A stretch of 64,000 nucleotides of DNA, from NCBI RefSeq assembly GCF_963082655.1, contig NC_081552.1, positions 190,228,075-190,292,074 on the forward strand. The letters are read 5' to 3'. The notes below the pieces were generated by a model. The model ran no database searches and was not told the DNA's origin. It was given only the letters and a program-made list of their open reading frames with translations. Below, one piece after another: positions 21,076-31,379 of this stretch. Numbering within the stretch: the first letter of the stretch is position 1; each line of letters opens with the position of its first letter. Both the position numbers and the translations under genes were made by a program. Origin of the DNA: Stomoxys calcitrans (taxonomy: Eukaryota; Arthropoda; Insecta; Diptera; Muscidae).

Positions 21076-21665
21076 TTTTTTGTATAAATTAAGTTTTAAT
21101 TTCTTTGCCTTCAAGCTTGAAACTTTTAACTACAAGTTCAAATCTAATAAAATTATTACCCACCTTAATGTATCATCATCATCATCATCATCACCAGTGT
21201 GTTGTTTTACTTCGTGCATAATTGTTATCTGATGAAAATATGCATACTAATGGAAGCCATTAAGAAATGCATATTTTGTATTGATAACTAACCAGCAGAA
21301 GTGTTTATCAAAAATTTGGTATTTGTTTACTTTTATGTGCCATTAAACCTTTCTAAAATCCTATTAAATTGATAATGTGTGAACACATGGGATAAGCTCG
21401 ATATATGTAAGCCTTACGGATAGCGTCGACTTAATCACCAAATAGTCAAATAATTTAATTTAATTTAATTTTAAAAAACAGATGTTATTAGCCAAAAAGA
21501 AACAGGTTTCGAACCTAACATCGTTAATCAACTAAAAGAATAAATAGCTAAATTTAAATAGTTTTATTTAAATTTAGCTATTTATTCCAAATGCTGAAGA
21601 ACTATAAATACTTTTTGAATCTGAAAGGCAAATGAAAGGCTTCAAATGTTGAAATGATTTAAAAA
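21076..21665. other. Unique DNA with microsatellite and a strong hairpin
   Basis: Contains an (ATC)n microsatellite at about 21173-21193. A perfect 22-bp inverted repeat lies at 21538-21559 / 21566-21587. A smaller nested palindrome (aggtttcgaacct, with gatgtta and taacatc outside it) is at 21481-21522. No coding signal. Confidence 0.5.
21538..21587. repeat. Perfect 22-bp hairpin, 6-nt loop
   Basis: Left arm gaataaatagctaaattta plus aat, right arm its exact complement, loop agtttt. It is AT-rich and could be a cruciform-forming site or the relic of a small inverted-repeat element. No following T-run or gene end gives it a terminator role. Confidence 0.7.
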
Positions 21666-21870
21666 ACAAGTTAATGTGCCTTAAGTTCGGCCGGGGCGAA
21701 TCTTAAATACCCTCCTCTATGAATCGCATTTGTCATGTTCTTCGGACGGTTCGTCTTTGTAGACAGAAACTAAAAAAAAAGGATAATGGGAGGTCATAAC
21801 AAAAAATCCCCATTGGTTTTGTTATCCACCACCATAGGATATATATACCCCCTATTTATTTAGTCATCAT
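21666..21870 (+). repeat. DINE-like header and short remnant
   Basis: Header gtgccttaagttcggccg, ggcgaatcttaaataccctc, then atgaatcgcatttgtcatg. A degraded tail-like end follows (ccaccataggatatatatac, ttagtcatcatcgg). No tandem units. Confidence 0.65.
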
Positions 21871-23850
21871 CGGTTCCCAAAGAAATGAGAACCTAAATTG
21901 GAACTCCTTCTGATTGCTAGTGCGGGACACACACACAGGAGATGTTCTCTGGTCTCTTGTTCTTCGATGACCTCACAGCTTCTGCAAAAGTCGTTGCTGG
22001 CAACCTCCAGTCTGTCTACATGTTTTCCCGATTAGACAGAGACCTGTCTTGACGGACACAATGACTCAGACATCTGTTCTAGCCAATGACAGCAAAGCGG
22101 TAGATCTCTTCAAGTCTAGATTAGGCCACTTAGTTTTGGAATGCTCACAGCCCCCTCTTTGTGACCATCCATCATTCTCTGTCCTGTCCTTCGGGCCTGG
22201 TCCTGAAAACTTAGCTTACATGAGACATACCCACAGTTACATGAGGCATACCCCAGTAGGATAGTCTCACAAGCTCGTCCGCTGTACAATTCTCTGGGAT
22301 TGTTGAGAGATCTGCGACAGTCGAGGGCGGTTTTTGTGTTCAGAAATACGTTCTACAGGGATTTAATGGCTGCCTGAGAAGACATTTATGCCAATCGTTG
22401 TGATGACATTATATCTTAGCCATTCCACCACTTCCTTAATTGCAATGATCTCCGCTTGATACACACTGCAGTGGTCGGGTAACCTTTTCGATATGACCAG
22501 TTCTAGATCTTGGGAGTATACCCCAAAGATGTAGCGTTAAATTCAGTGCATCAGATGGTGTCGTCCTCAGTGCGGCTGTGATGTACAAACAAGCCATCCT
22601 TTGGATCGGGTTAATTGAGCAGTAGATGGACTTTTGAAGCGCCGTCCACCAGACCACAACACCATATAGCATTATAGGTCTGCCAACTGCATATACTCAA
22701 TGCATGACACGCGGTCGAAACCCCCAACTTTTGCCAATGGCTCTCTTGCAGGTGGATAGGGCAAGAGTTGCCTTTCTTGCCCTCTCCAAAATGTTGGATT
22801 TCCTGTCCAGCAAAACACCCAGGTATTTTGCGATTTCTGTAAAGGGAACATTCTCTCCACCCAAGTAGACAGGTTCCACTGTAGGCAACTTGTATCTCCT
22901 GCTGAAAAGAAGTACTTCTGTCTTGCACGGATCACGGATTTATACCTAGACCACTTTCGGTAGCCCACTTTGCTGTTGCACGTAGAGCTTCCTGAAGGGC
23001 AGCTCTTAGAGTCCTGGAAAACTTTCTCCTAACCGAAATTGCTACGTCATGAGCATATGCGAACACTTTAATATATTTTTCTTCTAGAGACAATAATATA
23101 TTGTTAATGGCTATATTCCAAAATAGATGAGACAGGACACCTCCTTGAGGTGTTCCTCTGCTGGCCCATCTTTTAAGATCCACAAGCCTGCCGTAATGCA
23201 TCTTTTAGTAAGAAAGTTATTAATAAACCTTCTTACGGCAGAGTTGATGCCTCGAAACTCCACTTCTTCATGATTGACGTTGGTTTTACATTTCAATATC
23301 AAGAAATGCTACCATTGTATATTCCTTGACAGCGAGAGATGTCCTCTATGTAGCCGACTAGGTCGTGAAGGGCTGTTTCTGAGGATTTGCCTTTACTATA
23401 TGCATACTGCGGCGATCTCCAGGGATCTTTGCCCTAAGATATGTTTCTATCAACCTCTCAAGAGTCTTCAGCACAAAGGATGACATACTAATAGGACGAA
23501 CATCTTTTGCCTTCGTGTGTTAGGGGTTTTCTGCTTTATATATGACATTCTGATACAAGCAGAGTATCAGACACAGCTTGTAATTCAACCGGCGATACAT
23601 CATCAGGGCCTGGCGACTTAAAGGTGTCGAAACTATTTATCGCCCCAAAGATTTTCGGCTCAGACACAATTTTCCTTATAACCTCCGACAAATGCATACC
23701 AGTGACAACCTCTTCTGTTGTCACGTTGTCCGTTGGAGAATTTCCCGGGAAATGTGTATCAACCAGTACCTCTAGTGTTTCCTCACTAGACATTGTCCAT
23801 ACAACAAAGGCCGTAACTACCTCGGAATGTAAACCCTGATTCAATGTAAA
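21871..23850 (-). mobile_element. RNase H-bearing LINE remnant, family B (I/LOA-like)
   Basis: On the minus strand, in order: the RT N-terminal block FKSPGPDDVSPVELQ (about 23610), PISMSSFVLKTLERLIETYL (about 23470), a VAFLDIEM-type motif A (about 23300), INSAVRRFINNFLTKRCI (about 23230), RGTPQGGVLSHLFWNIAINN (about 23140), YAHDVAISV (about 23040), KYLGVLLDRKSNILER (about 22820), GFRPRVMH (about 22710) and LYGVVVWWTALQKS (about 22660). A decayed RNase H region follows. The terminal Cys block is clear: TGLCLIGKHVDRLEV and NDFCRSCEV, then TREHLLCVSRTS (about 22050-21920). It is 5'-truncated with several frame changes and is distinct in sequence from family A. Confidence 0.85.
22932..23201 (-). 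pseudogene. RT palm fragment, family B, mutated active-site box
   Basis: An 89-codon open piece with RGTPQGGVLSHLFWNI and FAYAHDVAISVRRKF, ending KWATESGLGINP. The expected F/YADD box reads YAHD, so the first Asp of the pair is His. That would abolish polymerase activity even if the frame were whole. Confidence 0.8.
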
Positions 23851-24152
23851 TGTATTATATAGCTGTGCTGAACTCTCTCTCTCTCTCTCTTTGGCTGTAT
23901 TTTATTGGACAAATATCTTGTTTTAAGTATTCTCTTTTAAAAATGATTCTACAGAAAATTTTAACAAAAATCTTAATCCTAAAGTAATGAAAACTTTCCT
24001 TCTCTTCTTTCAGGTAAGTGGATTTCTCAAAATGTTTTAAAATGTCTTGCTAATGTGTAATCAATGGAAACGAGGTAAGATAGGTAGGCGAACATGGTAT
24101 TTAAGTACAATGTCATACAAACAAAGTGTCAAAAAGCGTTCGTAATGTATTA
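23851..24152. other. Unique intron DNA holding a ratchet site
   Basis: Contains a (CT)n run at about 23873-23892 and ordinary AT-rich sequence around the recursive splice site at 24013/24014. No repeat family crosses the splice signal itself. Confidence 0.5.
23970..24019 (+). promoter_or_regulatory. Candidate recursive splice site 1 (zero-length exon)
   Basis: A polypyrimidine tract (ctttccttctcttctttcag) ends in CAG at 24011-24013 and is followed at once by a consensus donor GTAAGT at 24014-24019. This is the juxtaposed 3'/5' splice-site pattern known from very long fly introns, where the intron is removed stepwise and the donor is regenerated at each step. A branch-point-like tcttaatcc lies about 40 nt upstream. 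It sits in unique sequence on the same strand as the candidate exon at 888-1040 and the second ratchet site. Confidence 0.65.
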
Positions 24153-24254
24153 ATGCAAATTTGCCCATGAACATTCCACTAAGGAACAGGGGCAAACTTA
24201 TCACATATCAATGAGTGCTGTCCGATTTTTTAGATCAATGATAAGGGTCCTACT
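24153..24254 (-). mobile_element. SINE 3'-end fragment
   Basis: Minus-strand SINE 3' end and part of the body (gcaaatttgcccatgaaca, gaacaggggcaaactt, caatgagtgctgtccgatt, tgataagggtcct). The head and most of the body are absent. Confidence 0.8.
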
Positions 24255-24929
24255 TGCATCAGTGCAATACGACAAACAAAATACTTTTATCACGAAGTTT
24301 TGCTTTTATTGTAACCGTGTAACGGTTCGCTTCAACATATTAAACGATAGCCACTAAAGAAGTATTATTGGACGTAACTAACTTTGTTTATCGTAAACCC
24401 TTTAGCCGCTTTGTCTATGTTAAAAGGACCTTCATTTTCTTGTAAAATCTTTGCTTCCATAGCCGCAGACGATTGTTCGTGTACTGGACCAATAATTATT
24501 CTCTTTTATCTCTCCTACTAGAGAGAAAGGGTGAGTTTTTGTGCGTATAGACCAGCGGTTGGCGAAAATACTCACTTTATTGCTCATTACTTTGTATGTA
24601 AACAAGAAAATAATCCCAAGAAAACCTATAGGCTTACAAATAATTGCAATTGCATGCTCGTCACTGGTATAGACACATTCTCACTCCTTTCTCCTTTTTT
24701 GTTTTGACTTAGCAAAGAGCAGTCAATACATTGAGCAACTCGGACGAGTGCGAGTGGTAAACTCGGAAAGATCATTAGAGCAACACACAACTGACTGCCA
24801 GATACAAGAAAAAGAAAACAAAACAAAAATTTCTAAAGCACATTCATTGTTTGGTAATATTTACGCCACAAAGTAAAGTAGGTATTTCAATGTGCGAAAA
24901 CAACAACAACCATTTTTGTTTCATTTATA
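24255..24929. other. Unique DNA with a dispersed repeat shared with 45585-45705
   Basis: At about 24655-24765 (tcgtcactggtatagacaca, ttttgacttagcaaagagc, ttgagcaactcggacgag) the sequence resembles 45585-45705 in the same orientation. This marks an unrecognised dispersed repeat. The rest has no coding signal. Confidence 0.45.
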
Positions 24930-25755
24930 GCATAACGAAAAGCCAAATCGGAAAAAACTTGCGGCTTGTAAGGACTCAAGAAGTCAAATCGGGCGATCGG
25001 TTTATATGGGAGCTATACCAGGTTATAGACCGATTTGGACTTTACTAAGAAAACCGAAAACTGTGTGCAAAATTTTAACTATGTTGGACAAAAATTGCGG
25101 CTTTCAGGGGATCAAAAAATCAAATCGGCAGATTGGTTAGTATGGAAGCTTTATCAGTTTATAGACCGATTTGCACAATTCTTGGCACAGTTGTTGAAAG
25201 CTGTAACAGAACACCGCATGCAAAATTTCAGCCAAGTCGGACAAAAATTGCGGATTTCAGGGGCTCAAGAAGTCAAATCGGAAGATCGGTTTATATGGAA
25301 GCTAGATCAGGTTATGAACAGATTTGAACTTTACTGGGCACATTTGTTAAAAGTCATAACAGGACACTACATGCAAAATTTTAGTCAAATCGGACGAGAA
25401 TTGCAGCTTCCAGGGGCTCAAGAAGTCAAATCGGGAGATCGGTTTATATGGGAGCTATATTCGGTTAAAAACCGATTTTGACCGTACATGGCACAGTTGC
25501 TGGAAGTCGTAACAGAACACTATTCGCGAAATTTTAGCTAAATTGGAGAAAAATTGCGGCTTCCAGGGGATCAAGGAATCAAATCGGGAGATCGTGATTT
25601 CGACAGATGGACGAATGGACTAACATGGCTAGATCGACTCAACACGTCGAGACGATCCAGAATAAATACACTTTATGGGGTCGCAAATCAATATTTCGAG
25701 GTGTGGAATGACTAGATTTGTAAACCTCCATCCTATGGTAGTGGGTATAAAAAAA
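24930..25755 (+). repeat. DINE-like tandem-repeat element
   Basis: About four units with gcgatcggtttatatgggag, ctataccaggttatagacc, ttggcacagttgttgaaag, caaaatttcagccaagtcgg and aattgcggatttcaggggct. The tail has gatttcgacagatggacg, catggctagatcgactc, aaatacactttatggggtc and ctatggtagtgggtataaaa. The frames across it are artefacts of units whose length keeps one frame open. Confidence 0.85.
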
Positions 25756-26190
25756 TAAATTTATGGCGACAAGCTTTCTACTTTTGAAAGCAGGTACGGT
25801 TTTGACAATGTCATTAAAATCCACTTTTCGTTGCCAAATGGTTTTTCTAATTTTTTAACTTAATAAAAAAAAATTAAAAATAGTGCTCGGAGTCGAGCAA
25901 AAATTGCTCGACTCCGCAGCCTGGATTCAACATTAAATGAAACCTTTTCATTATGCACAATCCATTTTAAACGTTAGACGTTAAATCAATTTATAAATAA
26001 AGAAAAGCTAGTTGAATTACAGATTCTATATATCAAGAATGAAAAGTATTGTCAGAGTAAACAATCTTTATATTTGCCACAAAACATGTCCGTTTGTCGT
26101 AAACAAGGTCCAACGTTTTTCAGCAAACAAGTTTATTTGGCGAAAATTTCCTTTATGTCAAACGAATTATTTTTTGCGTGCAGCCACCGC
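25756..26190. other. Unique DNA with a 13-bp hairpin
   Basis: A perfect inverted repeat cggagtcgagcaa / ttgctcgactccg with a 3-nt aaa loop lies at 25888-25916, just beyond the DINE-like tail. Otherwise AT-rich and non-coding. The frame 26012-26296 (+) runs into the SINE head and is not a gene. Confidence 0.5.
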
Positions 26191-26284
26191 GAACAATGTT
26201 TTTCTAATGTTCTCGCTAGGATTCGAACCCAGGGATTCAGCGTCCTGGGCGAACATGCTAACATCTGCGCTACGGTGGCCTCTG
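26191..26284 (-). mobile_element. SINE head fragment
   Basis: Minus-strand tRNA-like head only: ggccaccgtagcgcagatg on the minus strand, B box GGTTCGAATCC as ggattcgaaccc on the plus strand near 26220. The body is missing. Confidence 0.8.
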
Positions 26285-26998
26285 GTGCCGGTGTAAATTG
26301 CATTTGATTCCTATTTCTTTAAACTGCCACTTTTAGTCCATGGCAACCCGAATTTCAAATATAATTCCTTCAAAGGCCATTTAGAAAGAACATCTGTAGC
26401 ATTCTAACATAATAATTGCCAAAGGGAACTTTATCGGTAGCTTAAATGCTCCAAGAAATATTCTTCATATCTCATAGTTCGCTGGGATTAAACTAGTAAA
26501 TATATTGCGTTACTACGTTTAACTAATTTCCTTATTTATTTAGTGGACTTGGCAACTCTCAACACAACACTCGCAAAACTAAAAAGTTGTCTCTCCCTCT
26601 CTCTCTCTCTCTCTCTCTTTGTTTCTTTGCCAAACAAATACCTACATTAATGTTGGCAATGCTTTACCCACATGCCAACTCTTTCCATTTGGTGCTCATT
26701 TGACTCTTGTATGTCATAGTTATTCAGCAATACAATTGAATGGGCTAAACAGGTTTGTTGCTGCTGCAAGAGAAGGGTGAAACAAACGAAAATATAACAT
26801 TTTGATTTGAGATTGTTTTCATACGTATGTTACACCAAGAATACTTTTGCACGCGATATATGAAAGACAGACATGATGAAAATAAATAACTGGGTACGCA
26901 ATTTAGGGCAAACTATAGAAGGCAAGTAACAACGAGTATTTTTGGCACATATGTTATACCAAGTCCTTAATTAGTTAAGGTTCCATTTAGACAAAATG
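26285..26998. other. Unique intron-like DNA with (CT)n microsatellite
   Basis: A (CT)n run of about 28 bp at 26590-26618 and AT-rich unique sequence. No coding or transposon signal recognised. Confidence 0.4.
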
Positions 26999-27318
26999 TT
27001 AATTTGCCCATTAACATTCCATTAAGGAACAGCGGGGATACTTCTCTCATATCAATGTGTGGTGTTTGATACAAATTTAAGCTCAATGATGTGGGACCTC
27101 CCTTTTTATAGCCGAGTCTAAAGAGGTTACCGCACAGCGACACCCTTAGTAGAGGAGTTTATACGGCTGATTAACTTACGTTATTATCTCACAAATGTCG
27201 CCAGTACTGAAAGGGGCTTACCATCGCAGAAAAAATTTTCCCCAATTCTTGTGGGGTTTTCAATCCAGCCATTCAACGTTAAAGGCGGAAATGCTAACTT
27301 TGAGTTTCTCTGGCCATA
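26999..27318 (-). mobile_element. SINE, near full-length but diverged
   Basis: Minus strand. Shared blocks include atttgcccattaacattcc, tagccgagtctaaagaggtt, cagcgacaccc, tcacaaatgtcgccagta and a degenerate head ending near tctggccatac. Many differences from the younger copies make this an old member. Confidence 0.75.
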
Positions 27319-27879
27319 CTTAGGCACCTTAGTCAACATTTTTTGTTTTAAAAAATTGCACTGGATAGATGGATTTCCATAAAATTTCCCCGGCCTTCCA
27401 CTACATAGTGCGAAAATAAAATATGGGACGAAAGTATCAACCTTAAATCGTGATTTTTTGGTACTTTATGACAGTAACGGGACCACATGATATTCCTAAA
27501 TTGCTACGAAAGCATCTTTGACCCTAAAATCGTGACCACTTAAATTCTCTCTTGCCAACACCGCTAGTTTCTCTCTTGCCTTGTCTGAAAACCCAAAACG
27601 TGTTGAACATAAACTAGTGTACTATCTCACAAAGTAAATTGAAAATCGTCGCAATACACCAGGGAACCAAAGACAATGAGGCACATTTGCCATCTCTGTC
27701 AAATGCTTATTGAGAAATACAGCCGGCTGGTCGTTTCAATCGGTGTTATTGCCATGTAACAGTGTTGCCAATTTGACCCGAAGGACCAAATATTGCCAAA
27801 ATGAACGATGAACAAAGAGCTTTCAAAGACTTATATAAAAAAAAAAATAAATATTAAAAATAAATAAAATAAACAAGAA
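27319..27879. other. Unique DNA
   Basis: No gene, domain or known repeat recognised. AT-rich with an A-run before the next DINE-like element. Confidence 0.35.
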
Positions 27880-28545
27880 GCAAAGTTGGGAGATCGCCCT
27901 CTAGAGGCTCTAGAAGTCAATATCCCAGATCGGATTAAACGGCAGCTATGTCAGGTTATGTACCGATTTGCACCATACTAAGCACAGTTATTCGAAGTCA
28001 TAACAAAACACCTCATACAAAATTTCAACCAAATCGGATGAGAAATGCGCCCTCTATGGTCTCAAGAAGTTAAGATCCCAGATCGGTTTATATGGCAGCT
28101 ATATCAGGTTTTGTACCGATTTGCGCCATACTTAGCACATATATTGAAAGTCATAACAAAACACCTCATGCAAAATTTCAACCAAATCGGATAAGAATTG
28201 CGCCCTCTAGAAGCTGAAGAAGTCAAGACTCCACATCGGTTTATATGGCAGCTATATCAGGTTATGAATCGATTTGAACCATACTTAGTACAGTTATTGG
28301 AAGTGATACCAAATCATAACGTGCAAATCGGACGAGAAATGCGCCCTCTAGAGGCTCAAGAAATCAAGACCCAAGATCGATTTATATGCCAACTATATCA
28401 AAACGTGGACCGATTTGGCCCATTTACAATCCCAACCGACCTACACTAATAAAAGGTATTTATGCAAGATTTGAAGAACTTAGCTCTGCTACTTCGAAAG
28501 TTAGCGTGTTTTCGACACACAGACGAACGGACATGGCTGACTTAG
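27880..28545 (+). repeat. DINE-like tandem-repeat element, tail broken by LINE A
   Basis: Four or five units (gatcggtttatatggcagc, gcgccctctagaggctcaag, tcataacaaaacacctcatg). The tail begins (gttttcgacacacagacg, aacggacatggctgactta) but stops near 28545, where minus-strand LINE A sequence follows. A header with the usual palindrome is not visible; the element begins aagaagcaaagttgggag. Confidence 0.75.
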
Positions 28546-28741
28546 GAAATGCTCCAACCTCTCATCACTTTCCCCGCATGCCCTACATAATACTTGCCAC
28601 ACCGATTTGACATAAGTGAGCTCGTAGTCCTATGTGTTTCGTTATGATACCGAAAACTATACTGACCTTCTTCTTACTTCGTGTTTAGTAATAGCCTCGT
28701 CTTCTCACGACGTGGATCTCCCCATAGGATTTTCACCGTCC
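28546..28741 (-). mobile_element. LINE family A, 3' portion (right side of a split copy)
   Basis: The reverse complement matches 5919-6120 of the first family A copy (catgcggggaaagtgatgag, ttggagcatttcct, acacataggactacgagctc, gaagacgaggctattacta). It is the continuation of the piece at 30542-30770, separated by the Jockey/CR1-like insertion. Confidence 0.8.
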
Positions 28742-28758
28742 TTTTTTTTATTTTACTG

Positions 28759-29328
28759 TCATCTTACACGCAGGGGATGTCCCCTATGAATGCAGTGCAT
28801 TGCGTTGGCGATGGATGTTGTACTTATTGAAAATCCTAGGATGTCAAAGTGGGTGGGAAAAACATTAGTCGGAAGTCGATTACACATACGAACGGTTCGG
28901 ACGGAATAAGAATTCTCTCTATAATGCATTGTGCGGTCTGCTGGCCAATCAATTACAAACGGGTGTGAGTTCCTGGAATGTCTAGTATCCCTGACATACA
29001 TCCTTACATCAGGAATAAGAAGACGAATATTAGACGAACACACACCATGCAAGTACTGATAGAACAGCGCCAAACAACCAACATTGCGACGATGATGAAG
29101 GGAGGCAATAGAGTTTGATACCCCACTGTCCCCAATCAACGCTTTCGCTCTCCTCTGTACACGGTCCAGTAGCTTCAGGGTTGATTTTGAAGCTCCAGCC
29201 CATACATGTGAGTTGTACTCCATTTTCGGTCTTATGAAAGTGGTGTAGATGTTAAGAAGATCAGACGGAGTGAAGTAATTCTTACACCGTTTAAGGAAGC
29301 CTGTTGAATGCTTCTTTTGACACTTCAA
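28759..29328 (-). pseudogene. C-terminal region of Jockey/CR1-like ORF2
   Basis: A 189-codon frame reading from the thumb region (CKNYFTPSDLLNIYTTFIRP, then KMEYNSHVWAG) through RRNVGCLALFYQYLHGVC, RHSRNSHPFVIDWPADRT and RTVRMCNRLPTNVFPTHF to the terminal HRGHPLRVR. The same blocks are seen in the fragment at 12289-12705, which fixes this as a two-copy family here. Confidence 0.8.
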
Positions 29329-29506
29329 TTACATGTTCAGGCCAACGGACATCACTTTGTATTTTCATGCCCAGAATATCAAGAGATTCTGATTGCTCAA
29401 TATCTATACCGTTGATAGACAAAGATGATCGTAATGGGTCAGCGATTCGTTTTTGTGACAACAAGTAGCACTGAGTCATCCGTGCATTAAAATCTACTCG
29501 ATTCAT

Positions 29507-30058
29507 TCAACCCCACCATTTCTGAAATGGCCAGCAAATCCTGGCAGAGGGTATTGTCCATAACCCGCCTCTTGTCCCCAAACTCTCGAAGACTCGGCCT
29601 ATGGTCGAATGACAGAGATTACTGTCATCCGCAAATGAGTAGATCGGATTCGATGTCTGACCCAACAGATCGTTGATGAAAATAAGAAAAAGAGAAGGAA
29701 AAAGAACAGAGCCCTGGGGTACATCTGCGGTCAATTTATGCTCATTGTATGAGAACCCATCTATTACGACTCGAATAGTGCGATCTCTGAGAAGGCTCGA
29801 AATAAATCGAACGAAGCCATTATCCACACCAAATGCGACAAACTTTGATAGTAGTGCACCGAGCCAGACCCTATCAAATGCCTTTGAGATATCCAGAGCC
29901 ACAACTTTACTCTCACTAAACTGGTGGATTGAGAGACTCCAACGTTCCGACAGAAGTGCGATGAGATCGCACATAGAGCGATTTCTGCGGAACCCATACT
30001 GTTGGGCGCTAAGAAGGCCATTAGACTCTAAATACCTCACATAATGGTGATTAACCAT
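29507..30058 (-). pseudogene. Jockey/CR1-like reverse transcriptase fragment
   Basis: A 183-codon frame with RT motif A (ALDISKAFDRVW), substrate-loop DVPQGSVLF (normally GVPQGS) and an intact FADD box (SFADDSNLCHS). It goes out of frame afterwards (GLWTIPSARICWPFQKW). It shows that the catalytic Asp residues survive, but the enzyme is split over at least three frames. Confidence 0.8.
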
Positions 30059-30541
30059 GCTCTACAAGTCCTTGGAGATAGCGGAGCATATCAAAATTGG
30101 CCGATATTTCGCAGGGTTGTTTGCCTCACGCTTCTTGGGCATTGGCTGAACGTTCGCAGCCTTCCAACGTGCCGGGAAGACTCCCGCACGGTAGCCGAGG
30201 TTGCGTAATGGACGAGCTAGCGTCGAAGAACATTTGCGTAAGACAAGTGTTGATATGCCATCCGGGCCCGGGGATTTATTTACGTCTAGATTCTCAAGAA
30301 CTCTTATTACTCTACGAGAGGCATGACGCCAGATACATTTTCGGTTGAGGGGAGTGGTTCATTGCTATCCAGCAGGGAAGAGTTCCCTGTAAACATATCA
30401 GCCAACAGGTTAGCCTTATCAATCGGGTCAGTGAACGTTTGATCATCCTTAACAAGAGTTGGAATAGATGAAAAACTACCCTTTACTCTTTTCACGAACG
30501 ACCAAAAGCTCTTACTTCCTCGTGTAGAAGCAAGAACCTTA

Positions 30542-30770
30542 GTCCTACCTTAGTCGAACTGCGTCGATCAGAAGTTTATTGACGGCAGTTCTCTCCGGTT
30601 ACTCCGCTATGGCCCGGCACCCAAACGATGAGGATCGTGCCATTCTCAAAGAAGGCGTTAATCTCCTTCTTACATTGCAAGTGCAAGACTGTTTGTGATC
30701 TTACCGTCCTGGTTGTTAGTGGCCTTATGACCTGCTTACAGTCCGGATATGGTTACAATTGCAATTTATG
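30542..30770 (-). mobile_element. LINE family A, RNase H portion (left side of a split copy)
   Basis: The reverse complement matches about 5640-5880 of the first family A copy: acaaccaggacggtaagatc, ggagattaacgcctt, tcgtttgggtgccgggccat. It ends near gatcgacgcagttcgact at the junction with the Jockey/CR1-like element. Confidence 0.8.
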
Positions 30771-31379
30771 GCGGTTTACACCAATTTTCGAGATGCTCCA
30801 AAAGGAATTACTAAAGGCCGAAACAAAATGAGCGCGTTAAGCTTTGCTTTTGAGCGTCCCGTTGCAAAAATGCAACTCTGCACACAAATCCCATCAAAAC
30901 AAAGAGGAAAAGTTTATCTATTATCAATTTTGACGCTTGAAAGCGAGTTTCAGTCTGTGTTGCCACACCTAAGTTGTGTTTTTAGTTCCCATAGTTAAAA
31001 ATTGTTTAACTTTTGCGAGTTGATTTTTTGACATTTGTTTGCAAAATTGCATTTTTCAACGCACAGCTTCTCAATGCGCTCATTCTGTTTACGCCTTAAG
31101 TTGTGTTTCCCTTCTCATATGATGCAGAGTACATAAACACATCTTGTGGACATATTTTCAATTTTGGCCGAAAAACATAACTATACTCATTGGCAACACT
31201 GTTTGATAGTTTGGCTCGTATTGTTGGTTCAGCTGTGCTTTGGCATATGGCATATGGCATTTGTTTTGTTAGTTTGCTGAATGCGCTTGAGTTGTAAAGT
31301 TGTTGGGGCTTTATTTCTCTTTATTGGGGCGCTCGCGTAGGCAGCCAACAACAAAAGTCAAAAGTTCTCGATGTATTTG
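30771..31379. other. Unique DNA upstream of 5'UTR-like exon
   Basis: No repeat family. It contains GC-richer patches (ggggcgctcgcgtaggcagc near 31325) and a tcttttattgg-like stretch. It could be the promoter region for the exon-like segment that follows. Confidence 0.4.

Larger units (their letters stand above)
28742..30541 (-). mobile_element. Jockey/CR1-like LINE inserted into LINE A
   Basis: A 5'-truncated element of about 1.8 kb on the minus strand with a short poly(A)-like end (T-run at 28742-28749). Readable parts: KSFWSFVKRVKGSFSSIP and LADMFTGNSSLL (about 30500-30390), QQYGFRRNRSMCDLIALLSE (about 30000), VVALDISKAFDRVWLGALL (motif A, about 29900), VPQGSVLFPSLFLIFINDLL (about 29720), YSFADDSNLCHS (about 29640), FIRPKMEYNSHVWAGAS (about 29230), RVQRRAKALIGD (about 29160) and a C-terminal domain ending NAMHCIHRGHPLRVR (about 28765). 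No RNase H. Frame breaks near 29506 and 29300. The precise clade is uncertain. Confidence 0.85.
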
